Positions 1 to 8,464 of a stretch of DNA of 64,000 bases are shown here, one piece after another. The notes under the pieces were generated by a model. It was not told the DNA's origin. It saw nothing but the letters and a program-made list of their open reading frames with translations, and ran no database searches. Within the stretch, counting starts at the first letter, position 1; the number at the start of each line of letters is the position of its first letter. Origin of the DNA: Actinomycetota bacterium (GTDB lineage Bacteria; Actinomycetota; Geothermincolia; Geothermincolales; RBG-13-55-18); the NCBI GenBank assembly GCA_040757835.1, contig JBFLWJ010000011.1, positions 39,856 to 103,855 of the forward strand. The letters run 5' to 3'. The position numbers and the translations under genes are program-made.

Positions 1-375
1 GACCCCGCCGATGGCCGGCCCCAGGCTCTCGGTGTAGTTGTAACGGCCGAAGAACCAGCCGTAGTTGTGCCCGATGAACTCGCAGGACCAGCCGATGATG
101 ATGCAGATGGCGAAGAAAGCCACCGCCCGCGTCGTGCCCTTCACTACCACGGCGTGCCAGACGCAGATGGCCAGCATGGAGAGCATGGCGATGGCGACCC
201 AATATACCTGCAGCGGTGCCTCGTGGCGGGCCCAGGCGATGAGGTGGACGACGCAGACCGAGAGGATGAACAGTGGGAACAGGGCCACCATCACCCTGTG
301 CGATGCCGGCATCTCCTTCCATGTCTTCACGATGGAGACCCGTTCTCGTTCCTCGATAAGAGCGTTCTCCTCCAT
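1..375 (-). CDS. Carotenoid biosynthesis membrane protein (DUF422/CruF-like), 5' part only
   Basis: The minus strand is open from an ATG at 375 to the window edge, giving the first 125 codons. The protein has a short charged N-terminus followed by several hydrophobic segments. It ends in GHNYGWFFGRY followed by a LGPAIGGV stretch, which is the signature of the carotenoid biosynthesis / bisanhydrobacterioruberin hydratase family (Pfam Caro_biosyn, CruF-like membrane proteins). ATG 375 is preceded by a GGGAGG ribosome binding site; an in-frame ATG at 390 is the alternative start. The C-terminus lies outside the window, so family membership rests on this one motif block and the hydrophobic profile. 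The exact substrate cannot be told. Confidence 0.7.
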   Translation of the reverse strand, partial: MEENALIEERERVSIVKTWKEMPASHRVMVALFPLFILSVCVVHLIAWARHEAPLQVYWVAIAMLSMLAICVWHAVVVKGTTRAVAFFAICIIIGWSCEFIGHNYGWFFGRYNYTESLGPAIGGV

Positions 376-547
376 GCCGTCCCTCCCCATGACTAGGATA
401 TCCCTGCCTCGTACTCCCTAACAATATTCAGCCGCGGCGGACCAAACACCTTTGAACCCCGTTTGCGTGCGTGGGCGTAGAAACGGCATGGAAATGGGCA
501 TATTAGAGGTTGTCCATACGCAAGACCGTCGAAGGGAGGATGCGGCC

Positions 548-901
548 ATGAAGGTGATGATAGTATTGAACGACGCTCCATACGGCAGCGAGAAGGCCTT
601 CAACGCCCTGCGCCTGGCCTTGTTCCTGCAGAAGGAGCAGAAAGACCTGGACCTGAGGATATTCCTGCTGCAGGACGGCCCCTACTGCGCTCTGCCCGGC
701 CAGGCTCCTCCCACCGGCTTCTACAACGTGGAGGAAATGCTCGCGCGGGTGATCGAGGGCGGGGCGGTGGTGGAGGCGTGCGGGACCTGCGCGGGGGCCC
801 GGGGGCTGAAAGGACTGCCGCTTGTCAGGGGCGTGAAGATAACCTCCGCCAAGAGGATGGCGGAGTGGACCGCCGACTCCGACCGGGTCATCACCTTCTA
901 G
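548..901 (+). CDS. DsrE/DsrF-like sulfur-relay family protein
   Basis: A 117-residue soluble protein. It begins MKVMIVLNDAPYGSEKA and carries CGTCAGARG near residues 78-86, matching the DsrE/DsrF/YchN-like fold in which a conserved cysteine after the central strand carries sulfur. Related proteins take part in sulfur transfer or oxidation or act as small persulfide carriers; the partner here is not evident. The start is the ATG at 548, with a GGGAGGA site 8 bases upstream, rather than the longer reading frame that opens at 452. It stands alone: the gene to the left is divergent and the next gene is more than 400 bases away on the other strand. Confidence 0.8.
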   Translation: MKVMIVLNDAPYGSEKAFNALRLALFLQKEQKDLDLRIFLLQDGPYCALPGQAPPTGFYNVEEMLARVIEGGAVVEACGTCAGARGLKGLPLVRGVKITSAKRMAEWTADSDRVITF

Positions 902-1330
902 CCTCCAGGGCCGCCGATCCAATCCCGCGTTGGGGCGGCCAGCGCTCCGGAGAGCCGTTCCCGCCCGGGTCGAGGCGCGGGCGGTATCATGTCCAGGGCG
1001 GGATCGCCCATCATTCCCGGGGAGAGAGCGGCGCTGTCGACGGGAGGACGGGGATGGAGACCTGAGAGACCTGCGAGGACCGCCCCTGGTGGATCGTGGC
1101 CGCAAGTGACCTGGTCGCGCAAGCCATATACGGTCTGGGCGCTTACCTCGTCTGTCGGCTGGGATGGACCTGGATGGTCCTCCGCCTCGCCTATGCCCCA
1201 TCCTGAAGGTCAGGCTGCTGGGGCGGCGCGCTCCTCGCTGGCCTGCGTACGCTGCCATCAGCGCGAACAGGGCTGTCCCGCGGAACGGCTGTTCGATCGC
1301 ACCGAGGCCCGGGAAGGGTGGAAGGGCCGG
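902..1330. other. Intergenic stretch without a supported gene
   Basis: Gap between two genes that converge on it. No database-like protein is visible on either strand. The only coding-like trace is a hydrophobic 36-codon frame from GTG 1096 to TGA 1206 (ASDLVAQAIYGLGAYLVCRL), without a convincing ribosome site. It could be the remnant of a membrane protein, or chance in GC-rich DNA. Confidence 0.4.
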
Positions 1331-2119
1331 TCATCCCTCGGGCTGCTCGGGCTGCTGCTCCAGGTACTTCATCAGCTGCATGGTGAGCATGTAGGACTGG
1401 TTGCGGTTCTCCATCATCAGGGCCTCGTCCATGCTCGCGGCGTTGAGGCCGGCGTTGAGGGCCTCCTTGGTCAGGTGCAGCGCGAAGGGGCTCTTGTACG
1501 CGAGGTTCTGGGAGAGCGCGCCGGCCTTGGCCAGGAGCTCATCCCTTTCGTATAGATGGTCGGTGAGGCCGATGCGGTAAGCCTCCTCCGCGGGGATGCG
1601 GTCGCCGGTGTAGCACATCTCCGCCGCTTTTCCGAAGCCCACCAGGCGCCACAACAGGTAGCTGGAAGCCAGGTCCGCCCCGCCCACCCCGATGTTGATA
1701 TAGGCGGCGCAGAAGACGGCGTCATGGCTGGCCAGGCGGATGTCAGAGGCCATGGCGAAGGACATCCCGGCCCCCATGGCATAGCCGTGCACGGCGGCGA
1801 TGATGGGCTGGGGGCAGGTGCGCATGAGCTTGAGGATGGTCGAGAAGCGGGCCTGCTTGCGGTAGATGTTCTCTGGCGTCATCCCCTCCTGCGAGTAGCC
1901 CTCGGTGGCGTCCTTCATGTCGAAACCCGCGCAGAAACCCTTCTCGCCCGCGCCGGTGAGGATGATCACGCTGGTGTCGAAATCGGTGTGGCGCTGCTCC
2001 CAGAAATCGATGAGTTCCTCCATCATCCGCCGGTTTACGGCGTTCACCGACTTGGGACGGTTGAGGGTCAGCGTCCCCACCGCCCCCTCCACCTCGTACA
2101 GAATCGTTTCATATTCCAT
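1331..2119 (-). CDS. Enoyl-CoA hydratase/isomerase (crotonase) family protein
   Basis: 262 residues, full length for a crotonase. LTLNRP near the start, the oxyanion-hole region AVHGYAMGAGMSFAM and the following SDIRLAS place it in the family. By eye, both glutamates that activate water in enoyl-CoA hydratase are replaced: CEL is MSF, and the PE of the second block is AY. An aspartate in GVGGADLASS falls where dienoyl-CoA isomerases keep a catalytic Asp. It may therefore be an isomerase, a lyase or a hydrolase rather than a hydratase. The start is ATG 2119 with an AGGAGGTGGAG site; the frame stays open upstream to 2158. It is the last gene of the minus-strand CoA cluster, 280 bases after the dehydratase pair. 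Confidence 0.85.
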   Translation of the reverse strand: MEYETILYEVEGAVGTLTLNRPKSVNAVNRRMMEELIDFWEQRHTDFDTSVIILTGAGEKGFCAGFDMKDATEGYSQEGMTPENIYRKQARFSTILKLMRTCPQPIIAAVHGYAMGAGMSFAMASDIRLASHDAVFCAAYINIGVGGADLASSYLLWRLVGFGKAAEMCYTGDRIPAEEAYRIGLTDHLYERDELLAKAGALSQNLAYKSPFALHLTKEALNAGLNAASMDEALMMENRNQSYMLTMQLMKYLEQQPEQPEG

Positions 2120-2399
2120 AACTCCACCTCCTCGCATCGGACCAAACAATAAAAACACAAGCCGCTGGCTTGATGGCTCGGCAAGCCTTATAGTCGATAG
2201 GCCACAAGTCCGAGAACCGGGTGTCGGTCTGAAGCGAATTCGTCTGCCCTGCCGCCAGCCCGAGAACTACCGGGTCGGTCTCCGCGAGGCTTTGCGAGCG
2301 GGACCGTTACCCGGAGGCTCGGGCCGCCGAAGAAACCAGGAGCGAAGACCGTTACCACCGGGCCCGGGCCTAAAGACAATAAACAATCGGTCATGGCAA

Positions 2400-3587
2400 T
2401 CAGTCCAGCGACTCCAGGAACGCCTGGATGGTCTGCTTTACCTGCGCCTCGGAGTAGAACTTGGGGTCCACCATGTCCGCCTCCAGGACGATGCCGCGCA
2501 CCCCCGTCTCGGCGGTTATCCTGCGCGCTATCTCATACTCCCCCAGGCAGTAGGACTTGCAGGAGTGGTTGGAATGGATGACGTAGCCGTCGATGCCGTA
2601 GTCACGGATGTAGTCAACGTACATGGCCGCGCGCAGGGGCAGGCGCAGGTTGGGCATGATCATCTGGTAGCAGTCCGCGATGCTCTCCAGGGGACGCGCC
2701 ACGTCGAACTCGCCCTGCCACACGTTGGTGTAGGTGTCCACGGCGAAACAGGCTCCCAAATCGGCGCAGAAATCGAAGAGATCGCGCAGCGCGTACCAGG
2801 GGGGGATGTGGTCCCAGAGCAGGCGGTACCTCTCGTCTTCCACCGCCCCCTCGCCCCGCTCCACCCTTTCGCGCACCTGCTCCAGCATCTCCTGGTAATA
2901 CCTGTAGGCGGTTTCCGTACCCCGCAGGGTGACGATGAGCGCCATGTGCACGAACATGTCCGGGGAGTTCAGGGGAGAGGGGCGCGCTCGCCGCAGGCCC
3001 TGGATCTCCGTCCACAGCTTGGCAGTATCGCTGGAGATCTGCAGGGTCTCCCACAGGCGGTCGCGGTCCACCTCCCTGCCCAGGATACCGCCCAGCTCCG
3101 CGAGGATGCGCTCCAGCTGGCGCACCAGGTAGGCGCGGTCCTGCGGGGTGGGCTCTCCGGCGCAGTAGGGGGTGTCGAAGAAGAGTAGTGGCACCCCGAA
3201 GCGGCGGCTCAGCACCTCGTACCACTTGAACATGGTGCCGCAGCCGTTGTTGCACGCGAGCAGGAGGTCTGGAACCGGCAGGGCTCCCAGGGGTCCCTCC
3301 CCCCGCTCGGTGGAGGCGATGGTGCAGCGGGCGTAGGAGCAGACACAGTCGTCGAACCCCATGTCGCCGGCGGCGGAGCAAAGGTCCCCGCCCAGGTGCT
3401 GCGCTCCGATCATGGCGCCATAGTTCTCGGGGAAGATGGGGATGATGTCGGCGGCCAGCAGCAACTCCACCGGGGCGCCAGAGGTCACCCAGGCCTTGGG
3501 TTTGTCCGAGGTGAAGACATCGGTATAATAGGCGGTCATCACCTCTTTCATGGTCTTCTCGCAGGGCAGTTTCAGCCTCCTTGCCAT
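2400..3587 (-). CDS. 2-hydroxyacyl-CoA dehydratase subunit (HgdB/BcrB-like D component)
   Basis: 395 residues with the 2-hydroxyglutaryl-CoA dehydratase D-component layout: a cysteine-rich middle (GDLCSAAGDMGFDDCVCSYA at about residues 88-107, then ARC), LLLACNNGCGTMFKWYE around 145-160, and a C-terminal HSNHSCKSYCLGEYE that includes likely iron-sulfur ligands. Such enzymes dehydrate 2-hydroxyacyl-CoAs, or reduce benzoyl-CoA in the related family, using a [4Fe-4S] cluster and an ATP-dependent activator. It starts 6 bases after the stop of the sister subunit (3594-4694), so the two are probably translated together as a heterodimer. No activator ATPase is present in the window. The substrate is unknown. 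Confidence 0.85.
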   Translation of the reverse strand: MARRLKLPCEKTMKEVMTAYYTDVFTSDKPKAWVTSGAPVELLLAADIIPIFPENYGAMIGAQHLGGDLCSAAGDMGFDDCVCSYARCTIASTERGEGPLGALPVPDLLLACNNGCGTMFKWYEVLSRRFGVPLLFFDTPYCAGEPTPQDRAYLVRQLERILAELGGILGREVDRDRLWETLQISSDTAKLWTEIQGLRRARPSPLNSPDMFVHMALIVTLRGTETAYRYYQEMLEQVRERVERGEGAVEDERYRLLWDHIPPWYALRDLFDFCADLGACFAVDTYTNVWQGEFDVARPLESIADCYQMIMPNLRLPLRAAMYVDYIRDYGIDGYVIHSNHSCKSYCLGEYEIARRITAETGVRGIVLEADMVDPKFYSEAQVKQTIQAFLESLD

Positions 3588-3593
3588 ACGCCA

Positions 3594-4694
3594 TCACATC
3601 CCTTCCGAGAGGATCTCCGACAAGGCCTGCAAGCGCGTGCGCATCTGGCCGGAAGGCTGGAAGGGATGCTCAAGGTCCAGCCGCACCGAGGGGATGCCCT
3701 CCGCGTCCAGGCGTTTCTTCAGGCCCGGGTAGTCGAAGGAGTGGAATTCACAGAAGGCCTGCTGGGCGAAGACGACGCCCTCGGCCCCGCTCTCCCCGAT
3801 GCCCCGCATCATCTCCTCCTCCCGCCGGTTGGCGGGATCGCGCTTGGTGGGGCAGGGCTGTCTGGAGAGGTAGCGTTCGGCCAGGGCGCGCAGGGGATCA
3901 CCGTCCTTGGCCACCAGGCCCGCGGCGAAACGAGAGGCGGTGCAAAGGTCGTCCCATACCACCTGCATGCCGTATTCCTCCAGGAGCTCGAAGACGTCCA
4001 GTTGGGGTACCGGTCCGCCGACAACCGCGACGCGCCTGTCGCCGGCCTTTTCCTCACCGGTTTCAAGGGACGTTGCCAGGCCGAGGAAATCCTCGGGGGC
4101 GGTCAGTTGCAGGGCGAGGTAGGCGGCGTAGAGCATGCGGTCTCCCGTATTCAGCCCGCGCAGTCCTTCCAGGACGGAGCGGCAGCGGTTGTAAAGCGCG
4201 ATGCTCTCGCGCAGGGCGCTTTCAGTGACGTCCCTCCCGGCAACCTCCCCGAGCGACTGCTTGAGCACCGCCAGCTCCTCCACCATGAAGTCCGCCGCCT
4301 CGGGGGTGTGGGTGGTGGTGGGGACCATGAGGCGCAGCACGCGCAGGCCAGGGGACGCCGTCTCCACCAGGTCCGATAGGTTGCGGATTGTATCGCAGGT
4401 GTGGGGCATGACCACCGCCGCGAGGTGATCGTAGGTGCCGTCCCCCAATCCTTCCAGGAGGCTGCGGGCGAAAGAACAGCAGAACGGCTGCATGTACGCT
4501 CCCGCCACGTCGCCGGGGGCGGGACCCTGCAGCATGCGCAGCGGGATCAGGCCCGCCGCGTGGATGAGTTCCACCGGCACGTAAGAGCAGAAGTAACCCA
4601 CGACCTTGCCGCCCGCCTCTTTTGCGGCCCTCAGCGGGGTATGGGGGTCGCGCACGATCCCTATCATCTTCTCAGCTGCCTTCGCGTGCTCCAT
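3594..4694 (-). CDS. 2-hydroxyacyl-CoA dehydratase subunit (HgdA/BcrC-like)
   Basis: 366 residues, the second subunit of the dehydratase pair. Visible family features are VVGYFCSYVPVELIHAAGL (the first cluster cysteine), PFCCSFARS and MPHTCDTIRNLSDLV, and C-terminal FAQQAFCEFHSFDYP. ATG 4694 is chosen because an AAGGAGG site precedes it; the longer frame to 4811 would read through a dispersed repeat. The gene sits between repeat copy 4706-4830 and the other subunit. Two similar but non-identical subunits sharing a cluster between them are normal for this family; which 2-hydroxyacyl-CoA or aromatic-CoA is used cannot be read from the sequence. Confidence 0.85.
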   Translation of the reverse strand: MEHAKAAEKMIGIVRDPHTPLRAAKEAGGKVVGYFCSYVPVELIHAAGLIPLRMLQGPAPGDVAGAYMQPFCCSFARSLLEGLGDGTYDHLAAVVMPHTCDTIRNLSDLVETASPGLRVLRLMVPTTTHTPEAADFMVEELAVLKQSLGEVAGRDVTESALRESIALYNRCRSVLEGLRGLNTGDRMLYAAYLALQLTAPEDFLGLATSLETGEEKAGDRRVAVVGGPVPQLDVFELLEEYGMQVVWDDLCTASRFAAGLVAKDGDPLRALAERYLSRQPCPTKRDPANRREEEMMRGIGESGAEGVVFAQQAFCEFHSFDYPGLKKRLDAEGIPSVRLDLEHPFQPSGQMRTRLQALSEILSEGM

Positions 4695-4705
4695 GATCCC
4701 TCCTT

Positions 4706-4830
4706 GGGTCAGGTCTTGGATTTTGGATGCTCCGGTATGTCTGCGGGATCTCTCTGAAAACAGGCCTGTCTTGCAGGCATTTTGTCCGACATACCATATT
4801 ATGGGAACCAAAATCCAAGGCCTGACCCCC
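4706..4830. repeat. 125-bp inverted-repeat element, copy 1
   Basis: The ends are inverted: GGGTCAGGTCTTGGATTTTG on the left and CAAAATCCAAGGCCTGACCC on the right. The middle includes ACAGGCCTGTCTTGCAGGCA. It is a near match, in the opposite orientation, to copy 2 (5593-5717) and a distant match to copy 3 (28009-28134). It lies directly upstream of the ribosome site of the 3594-4694 gene. It looks like a non-autonomous miniature element; no transposase is nearby. Confidence 0.85.
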
Positions 4831-4853
4831 TAATATGAGTTTCGACCTATCCT

Positions 4854-5576
4854 CTACCTCTCTATCTCGAATACGCACCTGTCGGCTCCAGCGGCCCGGC
4901 ATTCCACCTCGCGGGCGCGCAGCTCCTCTCCGCTTATGGCGCTGGCGTAGCCGGCCACGATCCCCGCATAGAGGTGGCAGACCGGCTCCGGTGATGGTCC
5001 CAGCCATGCCGCCTCCTGGGAGTTGGTGAGGATGACCCGCAGCGGCGTGGATTCCACCTCGAACTCCAGGTGTCCCCACCCCCCCTCGTCGGTGATGAGC
5101 CGCGACACCTCGCCCATCACTTTGAGGAAGAAACGGGCCAGAAGAGGGTCGGAGCGCACGCCGTCGATGATGGTGCTGTTCCTGATCAGGGGCACCAGCA
5201 AGGCCGGGGCCCACTGCCCGCTCTCCAGGGCGGTGGAAACCTCCCACCGGCACAGGTTGTAGCCCATCTCGTAGAGGGCCGCGCGCTTCTCCGCTGCGGG
5301 GAGCCTCTTTTCCAGCACGCGGTGCATCTGTTCGATGACCTTTGAGCCGAAGAGGATCTCCTCAACCCCGCCGATGCCGATGCGCCCGCGTCCGCGGTCC
5401 ACGTCGTGCATCTCCAGGGCCCCGTGCCCCAGGAAGGCCTTGATGAGCACCATGAGCCTGCGGGAGAGGAAGGGGACCCGCGAGAGCGGCCGCAGCAGGA
5501 ACCTCACCAGCAGCGGGTGCGCGTCCAGGAACTCCATTCCCGCCAGCAGTATTCTCAGTTGGGCTTTCCTAAACAA
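4854..5576 (-). CDS. V4R-domain (4-vinyl reductase-like ligand-binding) protein
   Basis: 240 residues. The C-terminal part (CHLYAGIVAGYASAISGEEL, then EVECRAAGADRCVFEI) is the V4R signature: a small-molecule binding fold first seen in bacteriochlorophyll 4-vinyl reductase BchJ and in the sensor parts of XylR/DmpR. There is no output domain, so it is a free-standing binding or enzyme-accessory protein. The start is the TTG at 5576, preceded by AAAGGAGGACC; upstream in-frame codons fall inside a dispersed repeat. The gene is bracketed by inverted copies of that repeat (4706-4830 and 5593-5717) inside an otherwise tight catabolic operon, suggesting it was inserted or can move as a unit. Confidence 0.75.
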   Translation of the reverse strand: MFRKAQLRILLAGMEFLDAHPLLVRFLLRPLSRVPFLSRRLMVLIKAFLGHGALEMHDVDRGRGRIGIGGVEEILFGSKVIEQMHRVLEKRLPAAEKRAALYEMGYNLCRWEVSTALESGQWAPALLVPLIRNSTIIDGVRSDPLLARFFLKVMGEVSRLITDEGGWGHLEFEVESTPLRVILTNSQEAAWLGPSPEPVCHLYAGIVAGYASAISGEELRAREVECRAAGADRCVFEIER

Positions 5577-5592
5577 CGGTCCTCCTTTTTGT

Positions 5593-5717
5593 GGGGTCAG
5601 GTCTTGGATTTTAGATCCCATAATATGGCAAGGCGGACAAAGTGCCTGCAAGACAGGCCTGTTTTTCGAGAGATCCGGCAAACATACCGGAGTATCCAAA
5701 ACCCAAGACCTGACCCC
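5593..5717. repeat. 125-bp inverted-repeat element, copy 2
   Basis: Starts GGGGTCAGGTCTTGGATTTT and ends AACCCAAGACCTGACCCC. Its reverse complement aligns along the whole length with copy 1 at 4706-4830, including the inner ACAGGCCTGTCTTGCAGGCA. The two copies are inverted about the V4R gene. The right end lies just beyond the stop of the acyl-CoA ligase gene. Confidence 0.85.
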
Positions 5718-5722
5718 TTATA

Positions 5723-7249
5723 CTAATAGCTGGTTTGGTCGGAGAGCATGCGCACCAGGTCCTTCTTGACGATCTTGCCGATGGGGTTGCGCGGCAGCGC
5801 GTCCATGATCACCACCCTGCGCGGCACCTTGAAGCGGGCCAGCTTGTCCGAGAGGAACTCCACCAGCTCCCCCTCGGAGAGGGTTGCCCCTGGCTTCAGC
5901 GCCACCACCGCCACGGGTATCTCGCCCAGCCTGGCGTCGGGCTGGGGCACCAGGGCCGCCTCGGCGATGGCCGGGTGGGTGTACATCAGCTCCTCTACCT
6001 CGCGGGGGAAGACCTTCTCGCCCCCCACGTTGACCATCTCCTTCTTGCGGTCCACCATGAAGAAGTAGCCCTCGTCGTCGTAGTACCCCATGTCCCCGGT
6101 GTGCAGCCATCCTCCCCGCAGCGTGGCCTCCGTCTCCTCGGGGCGCTTGTAATAGCCCTTCATCACCAGCGGCCCCCTGATCACCAGCTCCCCCACCTCG
6201 TTCGGACCCAGCAGGTTGCCGGCGTCGTCCATGGCCCCCACCTCAACGCCGGGATGGGCTAGGCCCACGCTGCCCTCCTTGTAGGGCATGTCCATGCGCT
6301 GGATGGTGGCGGAGGCGGAGCACTCGGTGAGGCCCCACGCCTCCAGGATGGTGATGTTCAAGGCCGTCGAGCAGTCGTGCATCAGCTGCGCCGGCATGGC
6401 CGAGGCGCCGGAGATGCCGATGCGCAGGGAGGAGAGGTCGTACTTCTCCCGCTCCGGGTGGTGATAGACCATGAAGTACATGGCCACCACCATGGGCAGG
6501 AAGGTGACCCTGTACTTCTCCACCACCCGGAAGACCTCCTCGGCGTCGAAGGGGTCGAGGAGCACGAAGGAGGTGCCCACCCGGAAGCAGCACAGCATGA
6601 CGGTGATGCCGTAGCCGTGGAACATGGGCACCACCATGAGGGCGCGGTCATCGTCGTTCAGTTTCAGCACCTGGATGATGGCGTCGGCGTGGAAGAAGAG
6701 GTTGCCCTGGGTGAGCATGGTGCCCTTGGGCGCCCCGGTGGTGCCGGAGGTATACAATATCTCCGCCACGTCGTCCTCGCCGACCTCCACCGGCAACAGC
6801 CGGTCGGAGCCCCCGGCCTCCACCTCGCTGAACTGCAGCCCCTCCCCGTAATCCCCGTTGACGATGAGCCACTTGAAGAGGGGCGGCTTATCCGCGATCT
6901 TCGAGAAGAACTCCGCGAAGGTGGGGGTGGCCACCAGGGCCACGGCGTCCGAGTCGCGCAGCAGGAACTCCAGCTCCCTCTCCTTGTAGAAGATGTTCAC
7001 GGGCACGGCCACCGCCCCCAGGTAAGAACAGGCGAAGAAGGTGATGATGAACTCCGGGCAGTTGTTGAGCATCACCGCCACCTTGTCGCCGCGTTCCACT
7101 CCCAGGTCCGAAAGGGCGTTGGCGAAGCGCGTCACCCGCTCTTCCAGCTCCGCATAGGAGATGGGCTCATCCCGGTAGATGACCGCCGGGCTGTCGCCCA
7201 TATCGGCCGCGCGCGACTGCAGCAGCTCCTTCAGGGTCAAGGCCACCAC
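5723..7249 (-). CDS. Acyl-CoA synthetase (AMP-forming, fatty-acid/aryl CoA ligase family)
   Basis: 508 residues with the full ANL-family layout: ILYTSGTTGAPKGTMLTQGN (AMP/phosphate loop) near 165-185, AWGLTECSA near 305, GWLHTGDMGYYDDEGYF near 390, DRKKEMVNVGGEKVFPREVE (hinge), and PRNPIGKIVKKDLV with the C-terminal catalytic lysine. It would activate a carboxylic acid to its CoA thioester through an acyl-adenylate; chain length or ring type is not evident. It starts at a GTG (7249) immediately after the stop of the alcohol dehydrogenase gene, with GGGTAGG just upstream, so the two are co-transcribed. It probably feeds the CoA substrate to the dehydratase and crotonase genes downstream. Confidence 0.9.
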   Translation of the reverse strand: MVALTLKELLQSRAADMGDSPAVIYRDEPISYAELEERVTRFANALSDLGVERGDKVAVMLNNCPEFIITFFACSYLGAVAVPVNIFYKERELEFLLRDSDAVALVATPTFAEFFSKIADKPPLFKWLIVNGDYGEGLQFSEVEAGGSDRLLPVEVGEDDVAEILYTSGTTGAPKGTMLTQGNLFFHADAIIQVLKLNDDDRALMVVPMFHGYGITVMLCCFRVGTSFVLLDPFDAEEVFRVVEKYRVTFLPMVVAMYFMVYHHPEREKYDLSSLRIGISGASAMPAQLMHDCSTALNITILEAWGLTECSASATIQRMDMPYKEGSVGLAHPGVEVGAMDDAGNLLGPNEVGELVIRGPLVMKGYYKRPEETEATLRGGWLHTGDMGYYDDEGYFFMVDRKKEMVNVGGEKVFPREVEELMYTHPAIAEAALVPQPDARLGEIPVAVVALKPGATLSEGELVEFLSDKLARFKVPRRVVIMDALPRNPIGKIVKKDLVRMLSDQTSY

Positions 7250-8281
7250 CTACCCGATCTTTAAGAGTATCTTTAGGTACTTGCGGCGGTTCTCCTCGAA
7301 GTTGTCGAAGAACTCCACGATCTGGTCGAAGGGGATGACGTTGCTTATCACGTCGCCGGGGTGCAGGCCGCCCGAGCCCACCAGGTCCACGACCTCCTTC
7401 ATCTCCACGTTGTAGCCCATGGTGGCGAAGAAGTTGTATTCGCAGGCGAAGGCGGCCAGCAGCACCATGGGGTAGACGGGCGATTCATAGAACGCGAAGC
7501 CCAGCAGCCCGATGCGCCCGTTCTTGCGCGTGGAATACACGGCGGTGTCGATGCTGGCCTGCAGCCCCACGCAGTCGAAGCTCACGTCCGCCCCCATGCC
7601 GCCGTTGATCTCCGAGACCCGGCTGATGGGGTCCTCGGTCTCCGGGTTGAGGACGTGGGTGGCCCCCATCTCAAGCGCCTTCTGCCGCCGCGACTCCAGG
7701 GGCTCGCTGACGATGATGTTGCCCGCCCCCTTGTACTTCGCCACCATGGCCATGAGCAGTCCCACCGGCCCCGCGCCGACGATGAAGACGTTCTCGCCGG
7801 GCTGGAGGCCGGAGCGCTTGATGGCCCGGTAGCACACCGAGGTGGGCTCGATGGTGGCCGCTTCCTCCAGGCTGACGCCCTCGGGGAGCTTGTAGACCCC
7901 ACGGTGATGCAGGGGAACGTACTCGGCGAAGGTGCCATGGATGTGCATGCCGTGGGCCTTGGGGTTCAGGCACAGGTTCCAGTTGTCCTCCTGGCAGTAG
8001 ACGCACTCGTAACACGGGTAATAGGGGAGCCCGGTCACCGGGTCGCCCTTCTGCAGGCCGGTCACCGCTTCACCGACTTCCTCCACCACGCCCGAGAACT
8101 CGTGTCCGAGGGCGATGGGAGGGTTGAAGATGGTCTGCGGGCCGTACAGGTACTCGAAGACGTCGGTGTGGCAGATGCCCGCGTAAGCCACCTTGATCTT
8201 CACGTCCTCGGGTCCCACCTCTGGTTCCGGGATGTCCTCCAACCTCATGTCGCGCTGTGCGTGCCAGATCGCCGCTTTCAT
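7250..8281 (-). CDS. Zinc-dependent medium-chain alcohol dehydrogenase
   Basis: 343 residues. Catalytic zinc ligands are in GICHTDVFE (Cys, about residue 38) and ALGHEFSG (His-Glu); the structural zinc site is the four-Cys run CYECVYCQEDNWNLC. The NAD(P) Rossmann motif is VGAGPVGLL, followed by an acidic SEPLE that favours NAD. Family members oxidise secondary or primary alcohols, diols, or ring hydroxyacyl-CoAs; in this cluster a hydroxyacyl or 4-hydroxybutyrate-type substrate is plausible but unproven. The start is ATG 8281 with GAGAGGAAAGGGGG upstream; the frame extends further but without a site. It is the first gene of the minus-strand operon, directly downstream of the MarR gene. Confidence 0.88.
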   Translation of the reverse strand: MKAAIWHAQRDMRLEDIPEPEVGPEDVKIKVAYAGICHTDVFEYLYGPQTIFNPPIALGHEFSGVVEEVGEAVTGLQKGDPVTGLPYYPCYECVYCQEDNWNLCLNPKAHGMHIHGTFAEYVPLHHRGVYKLPEGVSLEEAATIEPTSVCYRAIKRSGLQPGENVFIVGAGPVGLLMAMVAKYKGAGNIIVSEPLESRRQKALEMGATHVLNPETEDPISRVSEINGGMGADVSFDCVGLQASIDTAVYSTRKNGRIGLLGFAFYESPVYPMVLLAAFACEYNFFATMGYNVEMKEVVDLVGSGGLHPGDVISNVIPFDQIVEFFDNFEENRRKYLKILLKIG

Positions 8282-8434
8282 GGCGTCCCCCTTTCCTCTC
8301 TCGCTTCTAAACCTCCACCGCGGGGTCTCTCCCGCGGATCTGCCCGCTGGTGGCAGCGGATCCACCGGCCCCCGCCTCCAGACCCGGGCCGGGGCTTCGC
8401 GCCCTCCCTACCGCCGACCGGTAATAATTCATTC

Positions 8435-8451
8435 TTTGAACTATATTCAAA
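8435..8451. promoter_or_regulatory. Inverted repeat between marR-like gene and alcohol dehydrogenase operon
   Basis: TTTGAA-CTATA-TTCAAA, six-base arms with a 5-base AT-rich spacer, in the gap between the MarR-family gene and the dehydrogenase start. Its size and dyad shape suit a MarR-type dimer, and it may overlap the promoter of the CoA operon. The arms differ from the upstream palindrome at 8959. Confidence 0.4.
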
Positions 8452-8464
8452 CCCAGAGGCCACC

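Noticed and set aside
503-1258. Long minus-strand frame (251 codons) opposite the DsrE-like gene
   Set aside because: Arg/Gly/Pro/His-rich translation with no motif or ribosome site; a GC-rich shadow of the plus-strand gene.
1905-3188. 427-codon plus-strand frame across the crotonase and dehydratase genes
   Set aside because: Antisense to two well-supported genes; composition typical of a shadow (runs of Val, His, Gly) and no known domain.
4706-5717. Complete insertion sequence around the V4R gene
   Set aside because: The flanking repeats are inverted like IS ends, but the enclosed gene is a V4R protein with no transposase features, so it is not an autonomous element.
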